From Streptomyces zhihengii (lineage in GTDB: Bacteria > Actinomycetota > Actinomycetes > Streptomycetales > Streptomycetaceae): DNA of 64,000 nt. Under the pieces are notes generated by a model. It was not told the DNA's origin. It saw only the letters and a list, made by a program, of their open reading frames with translations, and did no database searches. The stretch's first letter is position 1. Each line of letters starts with the position of its first letter. A program made the position numbers and the translations under genes. Of the stretch, positions 40,814-50,971 are shown one piece after another. The stretch lies in NCBI RefSeq assembly GCF_016919245.1, contig NZ_JAFEJA010000001.1, positions 620,001-684,000 on the forward strand. Direction: 5' to 3'.

Positions 40814-43800
40814 TCAGCCGACCCCGAGCAGCCGCTCCGCCTCGGCGAGCTCCCGCACCATCCGGCGTTCACGGAAGACCTCGACCGCCGGCGTCAGCAC
40901 CTCCCGGGCACGCCCCGGACGCTCGGTCCCCAGCCGGGCGAGATCCAGGCGCGCGAGCGCGCCCCCGCTAAAATCCATGATCCGTTCCCGTGCGGCCACG
41001 GCACGGTCGTAGAAGTCGCCGGCCCGGTCCGGGCGTCCCATCACACTGAACGCCCGCCCCAGATCGTGCAGCAGGTGCCCCTCGCCGATCACGTCGCCGG
41101 ACTCCCGGCACAGCTCCAGCACCTCGGTGAAGGTGAGGACCGCGAGATCGCTGCGGCCCTGCTCCAGCAGCAACTGCCCGACGCGCCGCAGGGTCCGCGC
41201 CCGTCCCCCCGTGTATCCGATGCCCTCGTAGATGTCGAGCGCCTCGTCGAGCTGCTTCTGCGCCGCGTCGATCTCGCCCCGGCGCATCCGGATGTGGGCG
41301 CTCTGGGTGAGGACGATCGCCCGTCCCACCACGTCACCGGCCCGGTCGAAGTCGGCGAGTGAGCGGCCGTAGAGTTCGAGCGCGCCCGGGTCGTCGCCGC
41401 TGGTGCGGGCGATGAGCGCGAGGTCGCGCCGGCACAGCGCCTCCCCCATGGGCTCGTCGAGGGCCTGGAAGACGTCGAGCGCCGAGGTCAGCGACTGGCG
41501 TGCGGTGTCGTACTGGTTGCGGCTCATGTAGAGCGAGCCGAGCGAGGCCCGGATCGCCGCGGTGCCGCGCAGGTTGCCGGCCTTGCGGACGGCGGACAGG
41601 GCGCTGAGGTGGGTCTGCTCCCACAGGTCGTAGTGGCCGCGGACCTCGAAGAGGGTGACGAGCGAGGTGGCGAGGTCCCAGCTCAGATCGTGCAGCCCTT
41701 CGTCCGCGGCGTGGGCGACCATGCCGCACAGGGCGGTCTGCTCGGCGTCGAGCCAGGCCAGCGGGTCGGCGAGGACCTCGTCGGTGTGGGTGGACGGCGG
41801 CTCCCAGCGCGGGGCGTCGCCGTGCAGGACGGTGAAGTCGCCGCCGTAGACCTTGCGGTGGGCCTGCTGGGCGAGGTGCATCCACCCGCCGGCCATGCGG
41901 GCGAAGGCGGCCTGCCGCTCCCCGGCCGGGTGCTGGGCGGCGAGCTGTTCGCGGGCGTAGACGCGGATGATCTCGTGGAAGCGGTAGCGGAAGCCGCCCG
42001 CCGGTTCGACACCGGCGACGTCGAGCATCTGCACGTCGACGAGGGGTTCCATCAGGTCGGACGGGAAGGGGCGGCGGTCGTCGAGCAGGGCGCCCGCGAG
42101 CCAGCTCGGCAGGGTCGGCGCCTGTGCCATGGACAGCAGCCGCAGCAGGCCCCGGTCCCCGGGCGCCAGTCCTTCGTAGGTGAGCGAGAGACTGGCCCGC
42201 ATGGTCATCTCGCCGTGGGCGAGTTCGTCGAGCCGGTGCCGTTCGTTGGCGAGGCGCTGCACCATCGAGGCGAGCGGCCAGTGCGGCCGGGCCGCGAGGC
42301 GGGCGGCGACGATCCGCAGCGCGAGCGGGAGCCGGCCGACGGTGCGGACCAGGGCCTCGGCGGCGACGGCCTCGTTCGCGACGCGTTCCCGGCCGACGAT
42401 CCTGGCGAGCAGTTCGAGGGCGCGGTCCTCGTCGAGCACGTCGAGTTCCACCCGGTGGGCGCCGGGCAGGGCGGTGAGCCGGGCCCGGCTGGTGACCAGG
42501 ACCGCGCAGCCGCGGCTGCCGGGGAGCAGCGGGAGGACCTGGCTCTCGGCCGCGGCGTCGTCGAGGACGACCAGCACCCGGCGGGAGGCGAGGCGGGTGC
42601 GGTACATCTCGGCACGCTCGTCGAGCGATTCGGGGATGAGCTGGCCGGGGATGCCGAAGGCGCGCAGGAACCGGCCGAGGACCTCGACGGGCGGGGCGGG
42701 GGTGCCGGTGGTGCCGCGCAGGTCGCAGTAGAGCTGTCCGTCGGGGAAGCCGGTTTCGGCGAGGGCGTGGGCGACGTGCACGGCCAGGGCGGACTTGCCG
42801 GTGCCGGGTTTGCCGGTGACGGCGGCGACGCCGACGCTGCGGCCCTGGCCTCCGGTGAGCGCGTGCTCCAGGGCGGTGATGCGGTCCGGGTCGGCGACGA
42901 AGTCGGCGATGTCGGCGGGGAGCTGGTGGGGCACGTCGTCGGAGGACGGTGTCTCGGCGGGCGGCGCCGGTTCGGGGGCCGGTGTCCCCTCCCCCCTCTG
43001 CCGAACCGTTTCCTCGCCGGGTCTCTCCGCTGCGGCGCGCCGGGGGACGGCGCCGGCCGGCGGCGGGAGTTCGCCGGCGAGGATCGCCGACTCCAGGTCG
43101 CGCAGCTCCCGGCTGGGCTCCAAGCCGAGTTCCTCGGCGAGATAGGTGCGGGCGGTGCGGAACGCCTCCAGCGCCTCGGCCTGCCGGCCCGACCAGTAGA
43201 GGGCCTGGATGAGCAGGCCGTGCAGCTTCTCGCGCAGCGGGTGTTCGCTGGTGAACCGCTGGAGCTCGCCCACCAGGCGGTCGTGGCGGCCGAGTTCGAG
43301 TTCGAGGCGGATGCGCAGCTCGACGGCGGCGAGGCGTTCCTCGTTGAACTGGCGGGCCTTGTTGGCGAGCGGGCCGCTGTCGAGCCCGGAGAGGCAGTCG
43401 CCCTGCCACAGGGCGACCGCGTGGCGCAGCAGCCGCACGGCCTCGTCGGGTTCGCCGCGCTCGCGCAGGCCCCGGGCCTGCTGGACGAGGCCGGTGAAGA
43501 GGGCCGCGTCCACGTTGCCGGTGTCGGTGTGCAGGACGTATCCGGGCGGGCGGGTGGTGATCGAGGCCTCGCCGCTCGCGTCGGCGAGCAGCTTGCGCAG
43601 CCGCGAGACGCAGATCTGCACCTGGGTGCGGGCGGTCTCGGGCGGGTTGTCCTCCCAGATGAGGTCCACCAGGTGGCTGGTGCTGACCACCCGGTTGCTC
43701 TCCAGGAGCAGCGCCGCGAGGATCACCTCCTGGCGCCCGGGGGGTACCCGCAGGGGACGCTCGCCGGCGCCCTGGACCTGTAACGGCCCCAGCACGCGGA

Positions 43801-43858
43801 AGGTGAGCGGCGGCGTCCCGGTGCGTTCCCGGTGTCTCTCCGCGATGTCGTCAGCCAC
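40814..43858 (-). CDS. SARP-family regulator with NB-ARC and TPR domains (AfsR-like)
   Basis: The 1014-residue protein has an OmpR-like winged helix (~15-100; RVLGPLQVQG to ITTRPPGYVL), a bacterial transcriptional activator domain (~105-255), a Pro-rich linker, an NB-ARC NTPase (Walker A TGKPGTGKSAL near 315; Walker B VLVVLDDAA), and a C-terminal array of TPRs (~740-1010; for example LGSLYMSRNQYDTARQSL). This is the AfsR architecture, a phosphorylation- or ligand-responsive activator of secondary metabolism. The GTG at 43858 was taken because GGGGGA precedes it; an alternative GTG lies 12 bases upstream. Its promoter shares GATA(A/G)-GCGG motifs with the peptide/regulator intergenic region. 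Confidence 0.93.
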   Translation of the reverse strand: MADDIAERHRERTGTPPLTFRVLGPLQVQGAGERPLRVPPGRQEVILAALLLESNRVVSTSHLVDLIWEDNPPETARTQVQICVSRLRKLLADASGEASITTRPPGYVLHTDTGNVDAALFTGLVQQARGLRERGEPDEAVRLLRHAVALWQGDCLSGLDSGPLANKARQFNEERLAAVELRIRLELELGRHDRLVGELQRFTSEHPLREKLHGLLIQALYWSGRQAEALEAFRTARTYLAEELGLEPSRELRDLESAILAGELPPPAGAVPRRAAAERPGEETVRQRGEGTPAPEPAPPAETPSSDDVPHQLPADIADFVADPDRITALEHALTGGQGRSVGVAAVTGKPGTGKSALAVHVAHALAETGFPDGQLYCDLRGTTGTPAPPVEVLGRFLRAFGIPGQLIPESLDERAEMYRTRLASRRVLVVLDDAAAESQVLPLLPGSRGCAVLVTSRARLTALPGAHRVELDVLDEDRALELLARIVGRERVANEAVAAEALVRTVGRLPLALRIVAARLAARPHWPLASMVQRLANERHRLDELAHGEMTMRASLSLTYEGLAPGDRGLLRLLSMAQAPTLPSWLAGALLDDRRPFPSDLMEPLVDVQMLDVAGVEPAGGFRYRFHEIIRVYAREQLAAQHPAGERQAAFARMAGGWMHLAQQAHRKVYGGDFTVLHGDAPRWEPPSTHTDEVLADPLAWLDAEQTALCGMVAHAADEGLHDLSWDLATSLVTLFEVRGHYDLWEQTHLSALSAVRKAGNLRGTAAIRASLGSLYMSRNQYDTARQSLTSALDVFQALDEPMGEALCRRDLALIARTSGDDPGALELYGRSLADFDRAGDVVGRAIVLTQSAHIRMRRGEIDAAQKQLDEALDIYEGIGYTGGRARTLRRVGQLLLEQGRSDLAVLTFTEVLELCRESGDVIGEGHLLHDLGRAFSVMGRPDRAGDFYDRAVAARERIMDFSGGALARLDLARLGTERPGRAREVLTPAVEVFRERRMVRELAEAERLLGVG

Positions 43859-44121
43859 TGATTCCCCCACGGAGATATGAGTCGACAGGCCACGATCGCG
43901 CCGGCACGCCGGAATGTCAGGATCAAGTGAGGACAGTCTCCACATCTCTCCCCTCCGTGTCCATGCCGTGAAGATCCCGATGTGCGGCCCCCTCGGGGAC
44001 AGGGTGCGAGGACAGGCGCGGGGGCGGGGCGCGGGGACAGGGCGCAGGGATAGGGCGGCGATAACGCGGAGTTGGGGCGCGGGGCCAGGATCGGCACGGA
44101 ACGTGAAAGGAGGCTCGACAG
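43859..44121. promoter_or_regulatory. SARP gene promoter region with GACAGG direct repeats
   Basis: GACAGG occurs at 43998, 44011 and 44036 and as GATAGG at 44049 (spacings 13, 25, 13), followed by GATAACGCGG at 44060. AAAGGAGG at 44106-44113 is the ribosome binding site of the rightward gene. The repeat set suggests an operator serving one or both divergent genes. Confidence 0.5.
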
Positions 44122-44559
44122 GTGAACAGCCATGACGACACGTCAACCGCCCTGTGGGGTCCGGTGGATCTCGTCACCGCGGCGGGGATCGACCATGTGC
44201 GGCTGGTCTACGACTATCTCGACGCCGGCGACCGGGACGGGTGCGCGTCCCTGCTGCACGACGGTGTGGTCTTCGAGCTGCCGGGCCTGGCTCCGGCCCA
44301 CGGCCGGGCGGCTGCCCTGGAGGCGCAGCTCCGGCACACCGTGCCCGCCGCCCGGCACGAGATCGACCGGGTCGTGGCCCAGGACCGGAACGTGGTGGCG
44401 GCGGGCCGGCGGGTCGTCCCCGGCCGCGAGGGACCGGGGCAGCGCTTCGTCGACGTCTTCACCATCGCCGACGACGGCATGGTGAGCGGTTGCACCCGCT
44501 ACTACCACCTCGCCCCGGCGGACCCGTCCCCCGGCGGGCCCGGGACGCCGCCGCGCTGA
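44122..44559 (+). CDS. SnoaL-like (NTF2 fold) protein
   Basis: The 145-residue protein has the NTF2/SnoaL pattern: an N-terminal helix (VRLVYDYLDAGDRDGCASLL), HDGVVFELPG, and a sheet ending in RFVDVFTIADDGMVSGCTRYY. Polyketide cyclases, isomerases and many binding proteins share this fold, and the catalytic residues of SnoaL itself cannot be judged here. The GTG at 44122 has a strong AAAGGAGG site. It is divergent from the SARP gene and may share its control. Function in the peptide pathway is possible but not shown. Confidence 0.75.
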   Translation: MNSHDDTSTALWGPVDLVTAAGIDHVRLVYDYLDAGDRDGCASLLHDGVVFELPGLAPAHGRAAALEAQLRHTVPAARHEIDRVVAQDRNVVAAGRRVVPGREGPGQRFVDVFTIADDGMVSGCTRYYHLAPADPSPGGPGTPPR

Positions 44560-44874
44560 CGGGCGGGGCGCCGGCCGCGGGCGGCCGGACGGTCCCCGGA
44601 ACGAAACCGCGGACGACGGCTGAGCGAACGAGTCGGCGCCGGCGGCCGTCGGCCCGGTGTGGCGGGCCGACGCCGGGGCAGGCCGATACATCGAGCACAC
44701 CGTCCCCGCGCCCGGCGCGGGAACGGCGACCCGATGTCCTGTGCGCTCCGGCGGGCCGCCCCGCCCGCCCGCTGCGACGGTCCCACCCCGGCAGCGGGGC
44801 ACGACAGGGCTGAACAGCAGCGACGCACGGTGAGCGGCACGCACACGCCGGCTCGCCGGGAAGGAACACTTCAC
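44560..44874. other. Intergenic region before the sigma factor gene
   Basis: No credible gene or clear promoter is seen in these 315 bases. It ends with GGAAGGAA, the ribosome binding site of the sigma factor gene. Confidence 0.5.
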
Positions 44875-45768
44875 GTGACGACGCACGTCGACCACGGTGT
44901 CACCGCCCGTGCCGAGGAGACCTCACCCCGTACCGACGAGACGGACCTCGCCGCCGCCCTGCCCCCGGGCGCGGCCGACGGCCTGGCCGTGGCGCCCGCG
45001 GACGCCCGCCGGCTGTCCCGGGTCTTCCTCCGCCGCCTGCGCCGCCTCGACGAGGGAACAGCCCGCTACCAGTACACCCGCAACACGCTCATCGAGATGA
45101 ACGTGTCCCTGGTCAAGTTCGTCGCCGGTCGCTACCGCAACCGCGGGAACGGCGATCTGGAGGACGTCGTCCAGGTGGGCACCATCGGTCTGATCAAGGC
45201 CATCGACCGCTTCGACCCCGAGCGGGAGACCGAGTTCACCTCGTTCGCCATCCCGTACATCAACGGCGAGATCATGCGGTACTTCCGGGACACGAGCTGG
45301 GCCGTCCATGTGCCCCGCCGCCTCCAGGAACTCCGCAGGGAGCTCGTCACGGCGACCGAACTGCTCGCCGCCCGGCTCGGCCGGGAGCCCACGGTGGCCG
45401 AGCTGGCGGCGCACCTCGGCCTCCCCCGCGAGGAGGTCGCCGAGGGGCTGAAGGCCAAGGCGGCCTACACGGCGTCCTCCCTCGACACGCCTTCCACGGA
45501 CCACGACGGCCCGCGCGACGACAGCCGGGCGCTCGCCGAGACACTGGGCCTCGACGACGAGCGCCTCGGCCTGTTCGAGGACCTCCACACCCTGGCGCCG
45601 CTCCTCGGCTCCATCTCGCCCCGCGACCGCGACATCCTGCGGATGCGGTTCGGCCAGGACATGACCCAGCGGGAGATCGGGCTGGAGCTCGGCATCTCCC
45701 AGATGCACGTCTCCCGCCTGATCGCCCGGGCGCTGGAGACCCTCCGCGCGGGGCTCCTCCAGGACTGA
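44875..45768 (+). CDS. RNA polymerase sigma factor, SigB/SigF/SigG subfamily
   Basis: The 297-residue protein has sigma region 2 (DLEDVVQVGTIGLIKAIDRF and FTSFAIPYINGEIMRYFRD), region 3 (REPTVAELAAHLGLPREEV) and region 4 (MTQREIGLELGISQMHVSR). This is the stress/sporulation sigma family of actinomycetes, which has nine or so paralogues in streptomycetes and is usually controlled by anti-sigma and STAS antagonist proteins. The GTG at 44875 follows AAGGAAC. Two STAS genes lie within 12 kb, but no anti-sigma kinase is present in the window. Which paralogue this is cannot be told by eye. Confidence 0.96.
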   Translation: MTTHVDHGVTARAEETSPRTDETDLAAALPPGAADGLAVAPADARRLSRVFLRRLRRLDEGTARYQYTRNTLIEMNVSLVKFVAGRYRNRGNGDLEDVVQVGTIGLIKAIDRFDPERETEFTSFAIPYINGEIMRYFRDTSWAVHVPRRLQELRRELVTATELLAARLGREPTVAELAAHLGLPREEVAEGLKAKAAYTASSLDTPSTDHDGPRDDSRALAETLGLDDERLGLFEDLHTLAPLLGSISPRDRDILRMRFGQDMTQREIGLELGISQMHVSRLIARALETLRAGLLQD

Positions 45769-45900
45769 CCGGCCGCCCCGGCCGCGGCCCGGCTCCCGCC
45801 CCCGCCCGCGCGTACCGGCCCGCCCGCCGCCACCGCCCGCGCGTACCCGGGGCGCGGCGGGGCAGGCTCGGGCAGGGGGCGGAGACACGACGGGACACAG

Positions 45901-46851
45901 GTGATGGAGACACTCTCCTTCGACAGCAGCAGCCTCGACGCGACGGAGGAGTTCCTCTCGCGGGCGTACACGCCGATGCGCATCGGCGGCCGCCCGCAGG
46001 AGACCGGAGCCCGGATCGAGCGGCGTGCCGTCGGGGAGCTGGTCGTCGACAAGCTGCACTTCGACTACACGATGGCCTACGACGCGGGCAGCCTGGGCAA
46101 GGTCTGCCTGATCACGCTGCACCGGGGCACCCTGGCCGACACCACCGACGGCCGCGACGAGGTCTACGGCCCCGGCGACACCTTCCTGGTCGCCCCGCCG
46201 GACCGCCCGTACACGGGTGAGGTGCGCGCCGCCCGCTACACGATCACCATGTTCGACCCGGCGCTGCTCGACCAGGTCGCCGTCGTGGGCGCGGACCGGG
46301 CCGGACCGGTCGCGCTGACCGGCGCGCGGGCGCGGGACGCGGCGTCCAACCGGCGGCTGGGTTCCACCGTCGCGTTCCTGCGCGACCATGTGATCGACAC
46401 ACCGGACGCGGGCGGGCTGGTGGTCGCGACGGCGGCCCGGCACCTGGCCGCGGTGACCCTCTCGGCACTGCCGAACTCGGCCGCGGACGACGAGCCCCGG
46501 CCGGCGGACAACCGTGACGCGGGCACCCGGACCCTGCGCAGGGCGATCGACTTCATCGAGGAGAACGCCCACCGGGACATCGGCCTCGCCGACATCGCGG
46601 CCGCCGCGTTCGTCACCCCCCGGGCCGTCCAGTACGCGTTCAGCCGCCACGCCGGCACCACGCCGCTGGCCCACCTCCGGCTCGTCCGCCTGGCCCGCGC
46701 CCACCGGGACCTGCGGGCGGCGGACCGGCGCACCACCGGGGTGATGGAGGTGGCGGCGACCTGGGGCTTCGCCCACCCGGGGCGCTTCGCCGCGGCCTAT
46801 CGCGCGGTCTACGGGACGGCGCCGTCGGCCACGCTCCGCGAAGGCTCCTGA
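45901..46851 (+). CDS. AraC-family transcriptional regulator
   Basis: The 316-residue protein has an N-terminal cupin-like sensor region (YGPGDTFLVAPPDRPYTGEV) of the AraC-binding-2 type and a C-terminal double helix-turn-helix (~210-310; IGLADIAAAAFVTPRAVQYA and VMEVAATWGFAHPGRFAAAY). The frame opens with GTG-ATG at 45901-45906, either of which may be the start. The ribosome binding site is poor. It is convergent with a STAS gene. Target unknown. Confidence 0.93.
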   Translation: MMETLSFDSSSLDATEEFLSRAYTPMRIGGRPQETGARIERRAVGELVVDKLHFDYTMAYDAGSLGKVCLITLHRGTLADTTDGRDEVYGPGDTFLVAPPDRPYTGEVRAARYTITMFDPALLDQVAVVGADRAGPVALTGARARDAASNRRLGSTVAFLRDHVIDTPDAGGLVVATAARHLAAVTLSALPNSAADDEPRPADNRDAGTRTLRRAIDFIEENAHRDIGLADIAAAAFVTPRAVQYAFSRHAGTTPLAHLRLVRLARAHRDLRAADRRTTGVMEVAATWGFAHPGRFAAAYRAVYGTAPSATLREGS

Positions 46852-46876
46852 CCGGGGGCGTACCGCGCCGGCGGTG

Positions 46877-47227
46877 TCAGCCGAGTGCGGCCAGCGCGGA
46901 GGGCAGGTCGGGGAAGTAGCGGAACGCCCGGTGGTTCCCGGTGAGCGCGATCAGCCGCCGCGGCTCCACCGCGAGCGCTCCCGCGACCCAGATCTGGCCT
47001 CCGCCGGGCGGCGGTTCGAGGAGTTCGTGCAGCGGGACGAGGTCGAGGAACTGAAGGCCCGCGACGTCCAGGACGAGCTGCTTGCCGCTGGCCCGCGCCG
47101 CTTCCATCGTCAGGCTCAGGCGGGGGGCGACATCGATGTCCACCTCGCCGACGAGCCGGACGACACAGGCGCGCTCGGTCTCGAACATGTCGGACGTCGA
47201 CTCGAAGCCGGCCGGGTGGGCTGTCAT
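46877..47227 (-). CDS. STAS-domain protein lacking the phospho-acceptor serine
   Basis: The 116-residue protein has the STAS fold of anti-anti-sigma factors (VVRLVGEVDIDVAPRLSL, VLDVAGLQFLDLVPLHEL). The loop that normally reads D-S-S/T-G, where the kinase phosphorylates Ser, is D-L-V-P here. It therefore cannot be switched in the usual way; it may be constitutively active, or may bind a different partner. Start is ATG at 47227. It lies downstream of, and converges on, the AraC gene, 1.1 kb from the sigma factor gene. Confidence 0.85.
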   Translation of the reverse strand: MTAHPAGFESTSDMFETERACVVRLVGEVDIDVAPRLSLTMEAARASGKQLVLDVAGLQFLDLVPLHELLEPPPGGGQIWVAGALAVEPRRLIALTGNHRAFRYFPDLPSALAALG

Positions 47228-47342
47228 CGCACCACGCTGTCACACCGGCAGGGTGCGGTCACCCGTGCTCCCCCTCCCCGTCCGGGAAACGAAGACGGCC
47301 GACGCGTGAGCGAAGGCTCCCGGGCCGGACGGGCCGGACTGT

Positions 47343-47348
47343 TAGACT
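47343..47348 (+). promoter_or_regulatory. Candidate -10 element of the ABC-F leader transcript
   Basis: TAGACT lies 49 bases upstream of the leader ORF start. No clear -35 is visible, as is usual for promoters needing an activator. Confidence 0.35.
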
Positions 47349-47397
47349 GGCCGGGACCTTGATCGTTTCCCGGCGAGCCCCGACGAGGAGCACAGAC

Positions 47398-47427
47398 ATG
47401 GTGGTGGACGACGACATCTCCGGGTGA
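47398..47427 (+). CDS. Nine-residue leader peptide MVVDDDISG before the ABC-F gene
   Basis: GAGGAG lies seven bases upstream of the ATG, which is a better ribosome binding site than that of the downstream gene. The stop codon (47425-47427) sits inside a perfect hairpin (CTCCGGGT, GAG loop, ACCCGGAG, 47418-47436), and a second palindrome CACCGGCCGGTG follows at 47446-47457. Short leader ORFs of this kind commonly precede antibiotic-inducible ABC-F genes, where a stalled ribosome changes leader folding. Induction by a ribosome-targeting drug is inference. Confidence 0.6.
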   Translation: MVVDDDISG

Positions 47428-47558
47428 GACCCGGAGCTGACAGGCCACCGGCCGGTGCGTGGAAGCGCCGCCGTCGTGGCCTCGCTGTCGTCTCCTCTTC
47501 CCCTGTCCGTCACCGGGCGGGAGTCTCCTTCCTGCCCTCTGCCTTCGAGGTCACCTCC
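47428..47558 (+). promoter_or_regulatory. Possible attenuator between leader ORF and ABC-F gene
   Basis: The stretch offers competing pairings: GAGACCCGG (47426-47434) can pair with CCGGG...GTCTC near 47515-47527, and GACAGG (47439) with CCTGTC near 47505. There is no U-tract terminator, so control might be translational or Rho-linked. The pairings were found by eye only. Confidence 0.4.
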
Positions 47559-49193
47559 ATGTCCGACGCCTCCGTCGTCTGCTCCCAGCTCTCCTTCTCC
47601 TGGCCGGACGACACCCCCGTCTTCCAGGACCTCTCCTTCACCGTCGGCCCCGGCCGCACCGGGCTCGTCGCGCCCAACGGCAGCGGCAAGAGCACGCTGC
47701 TCCGGCTGATCGCCGGTGAACTGCGGCCCACCGCCGGGTCGGTGACCGTGTCCGGCACCCTCGGCCACCTCCCCCAGACCCTCCCCCTCACCGCCGGCCT
47801 CACCACCGCGGAGGTGCTGGGCGTCGCCCCGGTGATCCGGGCCATCGACGCCGTGGAGTCGGGAGACGTCGACGAGCGGCACTTCGAGACCATCGGCGAC
47901 GACTGGGACATCGAGGAGCGCACCCGCGCCCAGCTCGACCGTCTCGGCCTGGCCGGTCTCGCCCTGGACCGCACCCTGGGCACCCTCAGCGGCGGCCAGG
48001 TCGTCTCCCTCGGCCTGGCCGCGCAGCTGCTGCGCCGGCCGGACGTGCTGCTGCTCGACGAACCGACCAACAACCTCGACCTCGACGCCCGGCACCGGCT
48101 CCACGACGTGCTGGGCGACTTCGGCGGCTGCCTGCTCCTGGTCAGCCACGACCGGGCCCTGCTCGACCGCATGGAACGCATCGCCGAGCTCGACCGCGGC
48201 GAACTGCGCCTGCACGGCGGGAACTTCACGGCCTACGAGCAGGCGGTGGCCGCGGAGCAGGAGGTCGCCGAGAAGAACGTCCGCAACGCCGAGCAGCAAC
48301 TCAAGCGCGAGAAGCGGGAGATGCAGCAGGCCCGCGAACGGGCAGAGCGCCGGCAGAGCAACGCCGCCCGCAACCTGAAGAGCGCCGGTCTGCCCCGGAT
48401 CTTCGCCGGCACCATGAAGCGCGGCGCGCAGGAGTCCGCGGGCCGGGCCGGGCAGATGCACGCCGGGCGGGTCGGCGAGGCGCAGGCCCGGCTCGACGAG
48501 GCCGGGCGGGCGCTGCGCGACGAGCAGCGCATCACGGTGGACCTCCCGGACACCCAGGTGCCCGCGGGGCGGAACCTCTTCATCGGCAGCGGGCTGCGCG
48601 TCAGGCTCGGGGACACCGACGTGTTCACCGGCGAGGGCGCCGACCTGACCGTGCGGGGGCCGGAACGCATCGCGCTGACCGGGCCCAACGGCGCCGGCAA
48701 GAGCACCCTGCTGCGGCTGCTGAGCGGCGGACTGACGCCCGGCGGTGGCGAGGTGCGGCGGGCCGACGGCCGCGTCGCCTACCTCTCGCAGCGGCTCGAC
48801 CTGCTGGACGAGGGCCGCACCGTCGCCGAGAACTTCGCCGACCACGCACCGCGGCGGCCCGAGGCCGAGCGGATGAACCTGCTCGCCCGCTTCCTCTTCC
48901 GCGGGCCCCGCGCGCACCTGCCCGTCGGCGTCCTCTCCGGCGGGGAACGCCTGCGCGCCACCCTGGCCTGTGTGCTGTGCGCGGAACCCGCTCCGCACCT
49001 GCTGCTCCTGGACGAGCCGACGAACAACCTCGACCTGGTCGGCACGGGACAGCTGGAGAGCGCGCTCGACTCCTACCGGGGCGCCTTCGTGGTGGTCAGC
49101 CACGACGAACGGTTCCTGCGCGAGATCGGGGTGAACCGGTGGCTGCGGCTGGCCGGCGGCGAGCTGACGGAGACGGGCGCCCCCGAGGTGTGA
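47559..49193 (+). CDS. ABC-F family ATPase (ribosome-protection type), first of a tandem pair
   Basis: The 544-residue protein has two ABC cassettes and no membrane segments: Walker A APNGSGKST and GPNGAGKST, signatures LSGGQ and LSGGE, Walker B LLLDEPTNNLDL twice, and a charged linker helix (~215-300; KNVRNAEQQLKREKREMQQA). ABC-F proteins bind the ribosomal E site and dislodge antibiotics or help stalled ribosomes. The ATG at 47559 (GAGGT eight bases upstream) starts immediately before the first cassette. A leader ORF upstream suggests drug-responsive control. It may provide resistance to a ribosome-targeting compound. Confidence 0.92.
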   Translation: MSDASVVCSQLSFSWPDDTPVFQDLSFTVGPGRTGLVAPNGSGKSTLLRLIAGELRPTAGSVTVSGTLGHLPQTLPLTAGLTTAEVLGVAPVIRAIDAVESGDVDERHFETIGDDWDIEERTRAQLDRLGLAGLALDRTLGTLSGGQVVSLGLAAQLLRRPDVLLLDEPTNNLDLDARHRLHDVLGDFGGCLLLVSHDRALLDRMERIAELDRGELRLHGGNFTAYEQAVAAEQEVAEKNVRNAEQQLKREKREMQQARERAERRQSNAARNLKSAGLPRIFAGTMKRGAQESAGRAGQMHAGRVGEAQARLDEAGRALRDEQRITVDLPDTQVPAGRNLFIGSGLRVRLGDTDVFTGEGADLTVRGPERIALTGPNGAGKSTLLRLLSGGLTPGGGEVRRADGRVAYLSQRLDLLDEGRTVAENFADHAPRRPEAERMNLLARFLFRGPRAHLPVGVLSGGERLRATLACVLCAEPAPHLLLLDEPTNNLDLVGTGQLESALDSYRGAFVVVSHDERFLREIGVNRWLRLAGGELTETGAPEV

Positions 49194-49270
49194 GCCGCCG
49201 GTGCCGACCCGGCCCGCGTCCGAGGCGTCAGCCCCCGCGGGCCCCGCACCGATCCACCGAGGACGGTCCC

Positions 49271-50971
<1,701 letters not shown>

